A DNA stretch of 7,162 nucleotides, taken from positions 1 to 7,162 of the forward strand of contig DBMG01000186.1 in the NCBI GenBank assembly GCA_002304785.1, given 5' to 3'. The position numbers and the translations under genes were made by a program. The stretch comes from Candidatus Accumulibacter sp. UBA704. GTDB taxonomy: Bacteria > Pseudomonadota > Gammaproteobacteria > Burkholderiales > Rhodocyclaceae. The notes below the pieces were generated by a model. It was not told the DNA's origin, searched no databases, and saw only the letters and a program-made list of their open reading frames with translations. Positions within the stretch are counted from its first letter, which is position 1. Every line of letters starts with the position of its first letter. Below, one piece after another: positions 1 to 6,968 of this stretch.

Positions 1-393
1 CTGCCCGGGCCAAATGTGATCAATCTGTGTCTCATGATCGGCAGCCGCTATTTCGGCTGGCGCGGGGCACTGGCGGCACTGGCGGGGATGCTGTGCGTGC
101 CGACGGTGGGGGTGCTGGCCCTGGCTGTCGCGTATGCCCGGTATGGGGAGCATCCGATGGCGATCGGCGCCCTGCGTGGGATGGGCGCGATTGCGGCCGG
201 GCTGATCATCGCGGCGGGGCTTCGGCTGGCCGGGGCATTGAAATCCAATCCCCTGGGCGTGCCGTTGTGCGTTGCCCTGGGAGTGATTACCTTCGTCGGG
301 ATCGCGGTGCTGCGCTTGCCGCTGGTCTATATCCTCTGTGGTCCCGGCGCACTGGGGTGCGTGGTGGCCTACCGCCGGCTCGGCGGCCGATGA
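1..393 (+). CDS. chrA: Chromate transporter, CHR family, first of a tandem short pair (5' end outside window)
   Basis: This is the C-terminal part of a small inner-membrane CHR-family (ChrA) protein. The family moves chromate, and probably related oxyanions, across the inner membrane. The reading frame is open from base 1 and ends at TGA 391-393, leaving 130 visible residues. The first residues read LPGPNV, the conserved PGP-N motif of the family. In the neighbouring homologue that motif lies at about residue 65, so roughly 60-70 N-terminal residues are missing beyond the window edge. Downstream are hydrophobic stretches around GMLCVPTVGVLALAVAY, MGAIAAGLIIAAGLRLAGAL and GVITFVGIAVLRLPLVYILC, typical of membrane helices, and then a short basic end (YRRLGGR). 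The GTG at 16 lies inside the motif and is not a credible start. The next gene overlaps its stop codon, so the two are probably co-translated. The family is clear. The actual substrate is not shown by sequence. Confidence 0.92.
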   Translation: MPGPNVINLCLMIGSRYFGWRGALAALAGMLCVPTVGVLALAVAYARYGEHPMAIGALRGMGAIAAGLIIAAGLRLAGALKSNPLGVPLCVALGVITFVGIAVLRLPLVYILCGPGALGCVVAYRRLGGR

Positions 394-971
394 GTACGCC
401 AGCCCTGGATCTGGCTTTGAGCGACTGGCTGGCGCTGTTCGGGCACTTCATGTCGTTGTCGCTGATGGCCGTCGGCGCGGCGTTCAGTACCCTGCCCGAA
501 ATGCATCGCTACTTGGTCGACCGGCAGCACTGGCTGACCGATCCGCAGTTTACTGCATCGATCACCCTCGCGCAGGCGGCGCCGGGGCCGAACGTGCTGT
601 TCGTGGCACTGATGGGCTGGAACGTCGGCATGAACGCCGGCGGATACGGGGCGGCGCTGATTGGGGCGGTGGTGTGCCTGGTCGGGATGCTGCTGCCGAG
701 CAGCCTGCTGGTCTACTTCGCTTCCCATTGGGGGCAGCGCAACCGGGATCGCCATGCGGTACGCGCCTTCAAGCAGGGCATGGGGCCCGTGGTGATCGGC
801 CTGCTGATCGGTACCGGCTGGATCATGGCCAGCGCCAACGGCGATCCTGCCAGCGATTGGCCGCTGTGGCTACTGACGGCCGCCGCGACGATCATCGTCT
901 GGCGCACACGTCTTCATCTGCTGTGGTTGCTGGGAATCGGCGCCGTCTTGGGCGGCCTGGGCTGGGTCTGA
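390..971 (+). CDS. chrA: Chromate transporter, CHR family, second of a tandem short pair
   Basis: This is a complete 193-residue inner-membrane protein of the CHR family. It starts at ATG 390, which overlaps the previous stop as ATGA, and ends at TGA 969-971. There is no clear Shine-Dalgarno ahead of it, which fits translational coupling to the upstream gene. Features in order: a first hydrophobic segment at about 13-35 (ALFGHFMSLSLMAVGAAFSTLP); the family segment PEMHRYLVDRQHWLTDPQF at about 36-54; the conserved QAAPGPNV at about 62-69; and four further hydrophobic stretches to the C-terminus (GLGWV). About 190 residues is the usual size of the short form, where two adjacent small genes replace one fused ~400-residue ChrA. 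In known pairs the two halves insert with opposite topology and act together. That is established for the family and inferred here. No chromate-responsive regulator is visible next to it. Confidence 0.93.
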   Translation: MSTPALDLALSDWLALFGHFMSLSLMAVGAAFSTLPEMHRYLVDRQHWLTDPQFTASITLAQAAPGPNVLFVALMGWNVGMNAGGYGAALIGAVVCLVGMLLPSSLLVYFASHWGQRNRDRHAVRAFKQGMGPVVIGLLIGTGWIMASANGDPASDWPLWLLTAAATIIVWRTRLHLLWLLGIGAVLGGLGWV

Positions 972-981
972 TGGCGATAAA

Positions 982-1013
982 AAACCCGGAAGACTCGTTG
1001 GTCTTCCGGGTTT
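982..1013 (-). terminator. Intrinsic terminator between convergent chrA and gdhB
   Basis: A perfect 13-bp stem (982-994 pairs with 1001-1013) encloses a 6-base loop at 995-1000. Read on the minus strand the hairpin is followed by six U residues (the A-run 979-984, partly inside the stem base), and it lies 16 bases past the gdhB stop. This is a classic factor-independent terminator for gdhB. On the plus strand it follows the chrA stop by 10 bases but has only UUU at the stem base before GACGG, so it is a weaker, probably still shared, terminator in that direction. Confidence 0.88.
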
Positions 1014-1029
1014 GACGGTGCTGCGAGTG

Positions 1030-4000
1030 TCAGCCGGCGGCGAGGATGCGCCTGATTTCAGCCAATCCTGCGGAGAGCATGGCCAGGTCCTGCGGCGCAT
1101 TGCGCTTCAGTTCCTCGATGACGCCACGTGCCGCTGAGCTTGACTGCAACGCTTCGGCGGTGCCGCGCTGGAGCAGCGATTGCCGTAGCGTGCGCAGTTC
1201 TCCGGCCAGTTGCGCCCGTGCCCGAGCCTGCCAGCGGTTGCCTGACGGCAGGTTGCCGATGGCGGTGCTGAGCCAGCTGAGATCCAGGCCGGCGTCGAGC
1301 TTGGCGCAGGCTGCCGCCACTTCTTCAAGCGCCCGGTTGCCGGTGCGTGCCAGATCGACCAGTTCGAATACGCCGGCGATCGCCGAGCGTGCGTCGAGCA
1401 GCGCAGCAATCGCTTCGACCCCCTGCTTGCCGGCACGTGCGGTGCTGATGGCTTGGGCGACGGCGTTGCCGTAGGTGCTGACAACGGTGGCGATGTCGGC
1501 GCCGCCCATCTGCGAGGCCAGTATTTGCCGGGTGGCGGCACTGACCATGTCACGCAGTGCCACCATCAGGGCCATCTGGCGCGGGGAAGGAATCTTCAGG
1601 TCGAGTGCTTCGATTTCCTTCCACAAACCTTCTGCGCCCAGCAACTCGCTGGCCGCATACCACGCGGCGACGATTTGCTCGAGATCGGCACCGGTTTCGT
1701 CAGCGACTTGCTGGGTGAAGGTGGTGCCCATGCGGTTGACCAGACGGCTGACGATCTGCGTGGTGATGATCTCCCTACGCAGCGGGTGCGATGGGATCTG
1801 CTCGGCACAGGTTTTTGCCACGGCTTCGGGGAAGTAGCCCACCAGCAATTTCTGGAACTCCGGTGAATCCGGCAGCTTCGACTCGAGAATGGCCTGCTTC
1901 AACGCGATCTTGGTGTAGGCCAACAGCACGGCAACTTCCGGAGCAGTCAGCCCGAGTCCCATCTGGGCACGCTCGATGAGATGTTTCTCATCGGGAAGGA
2001 ACTCGATGGCGCGATTGAGTCCGCCCTTGGCTTCGAGGAAACGGATGAGTTGTCCGTGCGCGTTGAGCAGGTCGCGACCGTAGGTGGCTTCCAGCGAGAC
2101 GGCCTGGGTTTGCTGGTAATTGTCGACCAGCACCCGGCGGCCGACATCGTCGGTCATCGAAGCGAGCAAGGTGTCGCGCTGCTTGATGGTCATGTCGCCG
2201 CTCTGCAACAGGCTGGAGGTGAGGATCTTGATGTTGACCTCGTGGTCGGACGTGCCGACGCCGGCCGAGTTGTCGAGCGCATCGGTGTAGATCAACCCGC
2301 CGTTCTGCGCGTATTCGATGCGCGCCTTCTGCGTGAAGCCGAGGTTGCCGCCTTCGCCGATGACCTTGGCGCGGATTTCCGCGGCGTCGATGCGGATCGC
2401 GTCGTTGCCGCGGTCGTTGGCGTCCTGGTGGCTCTGGCTGCTGGCCTTGAAGTAGGTACCGATGCCGCCGTTGTAGAGCAGGTCGACCGGTGCTTTCAGG
2501 ATCGCGCTCATCAACTCGTTCGGAGTCATTTGTTCGGCCTCGACGCCCAGTCGGGCGCGAATCTGCGACGAAAGCGGGATGCTTTTCACGCTGCGCGGCC
2601 AGACTCCGCCCCCCTCGGAGATCAGCGACTTGTCGTAGTCGTCCCACGACGAGCGCGGCAGGTCGAAGAGGCGTTGCCGCTCGGCAAAGCTCCTGGCGGG
2701 GTCAGGGTTCGGGTCGAGGAAGATGTGGCGGTGGTCGAAGGCGGCGAAGAGCTGCATCTTGTCGGAACGCAACATGCCGTTGCCGAAGACGTCGCCGGAC
2801 ATGTCGCCGATGCCGACGGCGGTGAACGGATCGCTTTGCGTGTCGTGCCCGAGCTCGCGGAAGTGGCGTTTGACCGCTTCCCACGCCCCGCGGGCGGTGA
2901 TGCCCATCTTCTTGTGGTCGTAGCCGGCCGAGCCGCCCGAGGCGAAGGCGTCGCCGAGCCAGAAGCCGTATTCGATGGCAATCGCGTTGGCGATGTCGGA
3001 GAAGGTCGCCGTGCCCTTGTCGGCCGCGACAACGAGGTAGGGGTCGTCGCCGTCGTGGCGGCGCACGTTGGCCGGCGGGACGACCTTGCTGCCGATCAGA
3101 TTGTCGGTGACGTCGAGCAGGCCGCGGATGTAGGTCTGGTAGCAGCCAATGCCTTCGGCCATCCAGGCGTCGCGCTCGCTGGCCGGCGGCAGGCGCTTGC
3201 CGACGAAGCAGCCCTTGGCGCCGAGCGGAACGCCGACGACGTTCTTGACCATTTGCGCTTTCATCAGCGCCAGGCCCTCGGTGCGGTAGTCTTCCATGCG
3301 GTCGGACCAGCGTAGACCGCCCCGGGAAACGCTCGATCCTCTCAGGTGAACGCCCTCCATGCGTTGGCTATAGACGAAGATTTCGTAGAGCGGGAGCGGT
3401 TTGGGCAGGAAAGGGATGAGTTTCGACGAGATCTTGAACGACAGGTAGTCCTTCGCTTGCCCCTTGGCATCCTTCTGCCAGGCATTGGTACGCATGGTGG
3501 CGTGGAAGGCGGTGCGGTAGCCGGAAAGGATGCGGTCGTCATCGAGACTGCTGACTTGCGAAAGGGCTGCCGCCAGTTCGCGGTCGATTGTCTCCGCCTG
3601 GGCGTCGTTGCCATCCGGGGCGAAACGCGCTTCGAAGAGGTCGGAAAGCAAGCGGGCGATTTTTGGATGGGCGGACAGGCAGCGTTCGATGTACACCTGG
3701 CTGAACGGCAGGCCGGCCTGGCGCAGGTAGCGGCCGTAGGCGCGCAGGATGTTGATGCGCGGAGCGTCCAGTCCAGCGAGGAGCGTGAGCCGATTGAATC
3801 CGTCATTTTCGGCTTCGTCGCGCAGCAGCTTTTCCAGGAGATCGAAGAAGGCGCGGCGCGTCGGCTCGTCGTCGAGGGCTTCGGGACGCGGCAACTGCAC
3901 GGCAAAGTCGGCGATATGCAGGTCGCTGTCGATCAGCTTGAAGGGTTGTTCGGAAAGAACGATCAGCCCCAGGTTTTCGAACACGGGCAGGATTGTCGAC

Positions 4001-5703
4001 AGCGGACGCGACCGGCCTTTCAGGAACAGCTTGATGTGCTGGTGCGATCCATCATCGCCGTAGGGGGCGTTGAGCTTGACCTCGATGCGCCCGCTGTTCT
4101 CGGCCGTTTCGAGACGTTCGAGGTCGGAAACGGCGGAACTTGGCGGAACCTGGTCCTGATAGACCAGCGGCAGGGCCGCGCCATAGCGACGCAGCAGTGT
4201 GTTGCCGCGCTCTTCACCGTCATGTTCGATCAGGTTGTGCTGAAGTTCGTCCTGCCAGCCGCGGACGATGCGGGCAATTTCGCGCTCGATCGCTTCGGCG
4301 TCGTATTCGTAACAGGTGCCTTCGGGGGTTCGGGCGATCAGGTGCAGGCGTGCCAGCCGCGATTCGCCGACCGTCAGGAAGAAGTCGACGCTATCGGCTT
4401 GCAGTGTGTCGCGAATCAGGTCGGTGATGCGTTTCCGAATCGTGGTCACGAGGCGGTCACGGGGGGTATAGATCAGTGCCGAAACATAGCGGCACCAGCG
4501 GTCATTGCGCAGGAAAACGCGAACCCGCTGATGTTCGTGCAGCATGACGATTCCGTGCGCGATGCGTAGCAGGTCTTCCGTCTCGATCTCGATCAGTTCG
4601 TCGCGCGGGTAGGTCTCGAGGGTGTTGCGCAGGGTCTTGTCGTTGTGGCCGCCAGCGACGAAGCCGCAGGCGGCACGGACAGCAGCGACCTTGCCGCGCA
4701 CGACCGGGATGTCGTTGGTCGAGATGTGGTAGACATGGGCAGCGTAGAGGCCGACGAACATGTGTTGCCCTACCACCTTGCCGCCGGCGTCGCGCTGGAG
4801 GACTCCGATGAAGTCCAGGTAGCCTGAACGGTGCACGATCGACCGTGCGTTGGCCTTGACCAGCGTCAGCGCTGAAGGAAGCTGCTCCAGATCCGCCAGC
4901 CGGTTGGGGATGCCGGCGCGGCAGTGGCCGAAGCGCGGGTGGTCAGCGTTGCGCAACAGGCCGAGACCGCCTTCCGGGGCGCGTCTAAGTTCGCCGCTGC
5001 TGCTGTCGGCACCGAAATGCGCGTAACCGAGAAACACGAAGTTCTCGTTGGCCGTCCAGCGCAGGAATTCAACGATTTCCGGGGTGTCGGCGCTGGTCGA
5101 CACAGCCAGGTCGGAAATGGCGGTATCGACGCGCTGCCGCATGGCGCCGAAATCTTCCACGGCAGCGCGGATATCGGCCAGGACCTGGCTGATTTCATCC
5201 TGCAGGGCCTTTTGCTGTTCGCGGTCGCCGATCCGGTCGATTTCCAGATGGATCCACGACTCGTTGTGGGTGCCTGCACTTCCCCGGGTGATGCTGCGCT
5301 GGATGGTGCCGGCCTTGTCGCGCTCGATGCCGAGCACGGGGTGCATCAGGCGGTGGATGGCCAGACCCTTGTTATAGATGACCATCGTCACGGAATCGAC
5401 GAGGAATGGCATATCGTCGGTAACGATGTCGATCACGGTGTGTGGCGAGTGCCAGCCGTGCCGGTCGAAATCGGGGGTGTAGAGGGCGATTGCTGCCTGC
5501 CCTGGCGCCCGGGAAAGGCCGAGCCGGTGGTGCTGGGTGGCCGCGCCGTGCAATTCTTCCGGAGTGGCTTCGACGAAATTGTCGGCGTCTATTTCGGCAA
5601 AATAGTTGTCGAGGTGATCGGCAAGCGCGGACGATATCTTCTGGCGTTCTGATATCTCGCGCACGTTGCGCTGGAGGCTGTTGCCGGAACTTGAATCATT
5701 CAT
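1030..5703 (-). CDS. gdhB: NAD-dependent glutamate dehydrogenase, large (~180 kDa) class
   Basis: This cytoplasmic enzyme oxidises L-glutamate with NAD+ to 2-oxoglutarate, ammonium and NADH. The large class is mainly catabolic. The frame is intact with 1557 residues (about 1560-1650 is usual). The N-terminal half is the ACT-like regulatory part, with HTVIDIVTDDMPFLVDSV near residue 90 and WTANENFVFLGYAHFG near 210-226. The catalytic core follows. RGGLRWSDR is near 795 and ALMKAQMVKN follows it. VPLGAKGCF carries Lys830, which by motif matches the active-site Lys of glutamate dehydrogenases. SGGSAGYDHKKMG is near 920, the glycine-rich VGIGDMSGDVFGNG at 963-976 fits dinucleotide binding, and IGEGGNLGFTQKAR is near 1115. 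YTDALDNSAGVGTSDHEVNIK follows from about 1139. A helical C-terminal domain ends it. Start choice: GAGGAG at 5711-5716 is 7 bases before ATG 5703 and 4 bases before the adjacent in-frame ATG 5706, so either could be used. The upstream in-frame start at 5757 lacks such a site and adds a basic, proline-rich run. No operon partner is seen. A LysR gene is divergent. Confidence 0.97.
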   Translation of the reverse strand: MNDSSSGNSLQRNVREISERQKISSALADHLDNYFAEIDADNFVEATPEELHGAATQHHRLGLSRAPGQAAIALYTPDFDRHGWHSPHTVIDIVTDDMPFLVDSVTMVIYNKGLAIHRLMHPVLGIERDKAGTIQRSITRGSAGTHNESWIHLEIDRIGDREQQKALQDEISQVLADIRAAVEDFGAMRQRVDTAISDLAVSTSADTPEIVEFLRWTANENFVFLGYAHFGADSSSGELRRAPEGGLGLLRNADHPRFGHCRAGIPNRLADLEQLPSALTLVKANARSIVHRSGYLDFIGVLQRDAGGKVVGQHMFVGLYAAHVYHISTNDIPVVRGKVAAVRAACGFVAGGHNDKTLRNTLETYPRDELIEIETEDLLRIAHGIVMLHEHQRVRVFLRNDRWCRYVSALIYTPRDRLVTTIRKRITDLIRDTLQADSVDFFLTVGESRLARLHLIARTPEGTCYEYDAEAIEREIARIVRGWQDELQHNLIEHDGEERGNTLLRRYGAALPLVYQDQVPPSSAVSDLERLETAENSGRIEVKLNAPYGDDGSHQHIKLFLKGRSRPLSTILPVFENLGLIVLSEQPFKLIDSDLHIADFAVQLPRPEALDDEPTRRAFFDLLEKLLRDEAENDGFNRLTLLAGLDAPRINILRAYGRYLRQAGLPFSQVYIERCLSAHPKIARLLSDLFEARFAPDGNDAQAETIDRELAAALSQVSSLDDDRILSGYRTAFHATMRTNAWQKDAKGQAKDYLSFKISSKLIPFLPKPLPLYEIFVYSQRMEGVHLRGSSVSRGGLRWSDRMEDYRTEGLALMKAQMVKNVVGVPLGAKGCFVGKRLPPASERDAWMAEGIGCYQTYIRGLLDVTDNLIGSKVVPPANVRRHDGDDPYLVVAADKGTATFSDIANAIAIEYGFWLGDAFASGGSAGYDHKKMGITARGAWEAVKRHFRELGHDTQSDPFTAVGIGDMSGDVFGNGMLRSDKMQLFAAFDHRHIFLDPNPDPARSFAERQRLFDLPRSSWDDYDKSLISEGGGVWPRSVKSIPLSSQIRARLGVEAEQMTPNELMSAILKAPVDLLYNGGIGTYFKASSQSHQDANDRGNDAIRIDAAEIRAKVIGEGGNLGFTQKARIEYAQNGGLIYTDALDNSAGVGTSDHEVNIKILTSSLLQSGDMTIKQRDTLLASMTDDVGRRVLVDNYQQTQAVSLEATYGRDLLNAHGQLIRFLEAKGGLNRAIEFLPDEKHLIERAQMGLGLTAPEVAVLLAYTKIALKQAILESKLPDSPEFQKLLVGYFPEAVAKTCAEQIPSHPLRREIITTQIVSRLVNRMGTTFTQQVADETGADLEQIVAAWYAASELLGAEGLWKEIEALDLKIPSPRQMALMVALRDMVSAATRQILASQMGGADIATVVSTYGNAVAQAISTARAGKQGVEAIAALLDARSAIAGVFELVDLARTGNRALEEVAAACAKLDAGLDLSWLSTAIGNLPSGNRWQARARAQLAGELRTLRQSLLQRGTAEALQSSSAARGVIEELKRNAPQDLAMLSAGLAEIRRILAAG

Positions 5704-5710
5704 CATTGGT

Positions 5711-5716
5711 CTCCTC
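5711..5716 (-). promoter_or_regulatory. Ribosome binding site of gdhB
   Basis: GAGGAG on the minus strand is the only strong Shine-Dalgarno in the leader. It lies 4 bases from ATG 5706 and 7 bases from the adjacent ATG 5703. It decides the start against the longer frame from 5757 and slightly favours the second ATG. It directly abuts a small GC hairpin (5715-5727, 5-bp stem, 3-base loop) in the mRNA leader. Confidence 0.75.
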
Positions 5717-5769
5717 GCCCGGGGCGAAGGCCGGCATGGCAAGCCGGAACGAATCACCGGGGCGGCATT

Positions 5770-5798
5770 GTTATAAAAGAACAGACTTGATTCGTAAA
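5770..5798 (-). promoter_or_regulatory. Putative sigma70 promoter of gdhB
   Basis: On the minus strand TTTACG (-35, positions 5793-5798) is followed after exactly 17 bases by TATAAC (-10, positions 5770-5775). These match 4/6 and 5/6 of the sigma70 consensus. Transcription would start near 5763, giving a leader of about 57-60 bases. The region is much more AT-rich than the flanking genes. The prediction comes from the sequence alone. Confidence 0.5.
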
Positions 5799-5812
5799 TA
5801 TCAGCTTACTAA

Positions 5813-5841
5813 TTTCAACAACAATCGTTAATTGAAACGAT
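5813..5841. promoter_or_regulatory. Two interlocking inverted repeats, candidate LysR-type operator
   Basis: Two dyads interlock here. TTTCAA (5813-5818) pairs with TTGAAA (5832-5837) across 13 bases. ATCGTT (5824-5829) pairs with AACGAT (5836-5841) across 6 bases. The second contains the T-N11-A pattern of LysR-family sites (T5825 to A5837). Its centre at about 5832 falls about 70 bases upstream of the predicted gdhB start site and about 61 upstream of the predicted lysR start site, where LysR-type regulators usually bind. Binding by the adjacent regulator is inferred from position and symmetry. Confidence 0.45.
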
Positions 5842-5858
5842 AGTGCATTTTTTCCACG

Positions 5859-5887
5859 TTTTCATGTAATAGCAAACGATGTATATT
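5859..5887 (+). promoter_or_regulatory. Putative sigma70 promoter of the LysR-type gene
   Basis: TTTTCA (-35, 5859-5864) and TATATT (-10, 5882-5887) are spaced by 17 bases and match 4/6 and 5/6 of the sigma70 consensus. The start site would be near 5894, about 26 bases before ATG 5920. A further copy of AAACGAT (5874-5880), the right arm of the upstream dyad, sits in the spacer just ahead of the -10. A bound regulator there could repress its own gene. That last point is inference. Confidence 0.45.
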
Positions 5888-5919
5888 CATGAGATTGTTC
5901 TGTTTTGGAATATAGGCAA

Positions 5920-6831
5920 ATGCGAAGAAAAATTCCCGGCACGGATTTGCTCGTGGCGTTTGAAACCGCCGCACGGCACCAGAGCTTTACGCGAGCGGCC
6001 GAAGAGTTGTCGCTGACGCAGAGTGCTGTGTGTCGGAAAATTTCAGCGTTGGAAGATTATCTCGGCGTGCAGTTGTTCAATCGCGTCAAGAAGCGGGTGA
6101 CGCTTTCCGGAGCCGGCAAGATATATGCCAAACAGGTTCGCGAAAACCTGAAGCAGATCGAGCATGACACGCTGTCGTTGATGGCGCATCGCAGCGCCGG
6201 CCGTGTGCTGGAACTCGCCGTCATCCCTACATTTGCGACCCGCTGGCTTATTCCCCGGCTGGCCAACTTCCAGTCGCTGCATCCGGATATCACGCTCGAC
6301 CTGACGACGCGCAACGAGCCTTTCATGTTCATCGACACTCCGTTCGATGCGGCCATTCATTTCGGTGATCCGGTGTGGCCCGGCGCTATAACGGAATACC
6401 TGTTTGGTGAAGAAATGGTTCCGGTCTGCACTCCGGCGCTGTTGAATGGTCGGTCGTCGGTCGAACCGTCCGAGCTCGAAAAAATGCCCCTGCTTCATCA
6501 GTCGTCGCGTCCCGATGCGTGGCGGGAGTGGTTCGAAGTGGCGGGGTTGTCGAACGTCAATGCCATGGGCGGCTCACGTTACGAGGTCTTCGCCATGCTC
6601 GTCGAGGCGGCCAAGGCCGGCTTGGGCGTGGCGCTGATGCCGCGCTTCTTCGTGCTTAGCGAAATAGCCTCGGGGGAACTGGTAGTGCCTTGCTCGTATG
6701 TGCTGCACAATCAGCGCAGCTACTACCTTGTCTATCCGGAAGACAAGATGGAATCCGAATCTCTGCAGGTGTTCTGCGGTTGGCTTCGCGAACAGGCCAG
6801 GAATTATCGGGAAGAGGAAGCCTCGGTTTGA
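5920..6831 (+). CDS. LysR-type transcriptional regulator, GcvA/GcdR-like
   Basis: This is a 303-residue DNA-binding regulator, the normal LysR-family length. Residues ~8-66 form the winged helix-turn-helix: LLVAFETAARHQSFTRAAEELSLTQSAV then CRKISALEDYLGVQLFNR, ending in the usual T-x-x-G-x-x wing. A linker helix runs to about 90. The rest is the two-lobed effector-binding domain (for example PTFATRWLIPRLANFQSLHPDI, then DAAIHFGDPVWPG, then GLGVALMPRFFVLSEIASGELV). The RRKIP opening, VCRKI and IHFGDPVWPGA recall the GcvA/GcdR branch. The effector is unknown and no glutaryl-CoA gene is in view, so no symbol is given. ATG 5920 was chosen because its N-terminus MRRKIP fits relatives. Its Shine-Dalgarno is poor (AGG, 3 bases away). 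An in-frame TTG at 5905 would add five residues and has no better site. The gene diverges from gdhB over ~215 bases with dyad symmetry, which suggests control of gdhB and itself. Confidence 0.95.
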   Translation: MRRKIPGTDLLVAFETAARHQSFTRAAEELSLTQSAVCRKISALEDYLGVQLFNRVKKRVTLSGAGKIYAKQVRENLKQIEHDTLSLMAHRSAGRVLELAVIPTFATRWLIPRLANFQSLHPDITLDLTTRNEPFMFIDTPFDAAIHFGDPVWPGAITEYLFGEEMVPVCTPALLNGRSSVEPSELEKMPLLHQSSRPDAWREWFEVAGLSNVNAMGGSRYEVFAMLVEAAKAGLGVALMPRFFVLSEIASGELVVPCSYVLHNQRSYYLVYPEDKMESESLQVFCGWLREQARNYREEEASV

Positions 6832-6894
6832 TCTCGCCGGGGCCATGTTGCCGCCGGTCTTTCTAGTTCAATAATCGGGCACCTGCATTGAAAA

Positions 6895-6922
6895 GAGGGC
6901 GGGCCGTATTTGGCTCGCCCTC
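6895..6922 (-). terminator. Hairpin, probable terminator of the minus-strand H1-like gene
   Basis: An 11-bp stem (6895-6905 with 6912-6922, one G-U-type pair) closes a 6-base loop. Read on the minus strand it ends in UUUU (the A-run 6891-6894) and lies about 58 bases beyond the stop of the Ala/Lys-rich gene. Read on the plus strand it lies 64 bases after the LysR-gene stop but is followed by CCCGTG without a U-tract, so it would work poorly there unless helped by other factors. Confidence 0.65.
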
Positions 6923-6942
6923 TCCCGTGCGCAGAATCGACG

Positions 6943-6968
6943 CTGGGAAGGCGAGTTCGCCTTCCCAG
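6943..6968. terminator. Second strong hairpin in the convergent intergenic region
   Basis: A perfect 12-base inverted repeat (6943-6954 with 6957-6968) has only two bases between its arms, so about 11 pairs can form with a 4-base loop. On the plus strand the next 20 bases are moderately U-rich (GGTTCCTTATTTC), which could end the LysR transcript. On the minus strand it follows the H1-like stop by 11 bases but has no U-tract, so there it may serve to protect the mRNA 3' end. The direction of action is uncertain. Confidence 0.55.

Noticed and set aside
27..389. N-terminal extension of the second chromate transporter to a start at 27
   Set aside because: The extra ~120 residues are Gly/Arg-rich shadow sequence overlapping the real membrane protein in another frame. 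Family homology begins at ATG 390.
1981..4569. Very long plus-strand open frames (1981-3315, 444 codons, and 3346-4569, 407 codons) opposite gdhB
   Set aside because: They lie codon-for-codon opposite gdhB. Stops in that frame need TTA, CTA or TCA in the sense gene, which are rare at this GC content. The products are Val/Ala/Asp/Arg-rich with no recognisable domain, and the sense strand encodes a fully conserved enzyme.
4924..5652. A 242-codon plus-strand frame opposite the N-terminal part of gdhB
   Set aside because: It is in the same register as the other antisense shadows, has no recognisable motif, and has no independent promoter or ribosome site.
5704..5757. Longer gdhB start at 5757
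   Set aside because: No Shine-Dalgarno at proper distance, a Pro/Arg-rich segment untypical of the family, and a strong ribosome site right before the ATG pair at 5701-5706. It would also start within about 10 bases of the predicted transcription start.
5707..5919. A sigma54 promoter or a small RNA gene in the divergent region
   Set aside because: No properly spaced GG and GC elements (TGGCAC-N5-TTGC-like) were found in the useful orientation, and no hairpin with a U-tract suggests a separate small RNA.
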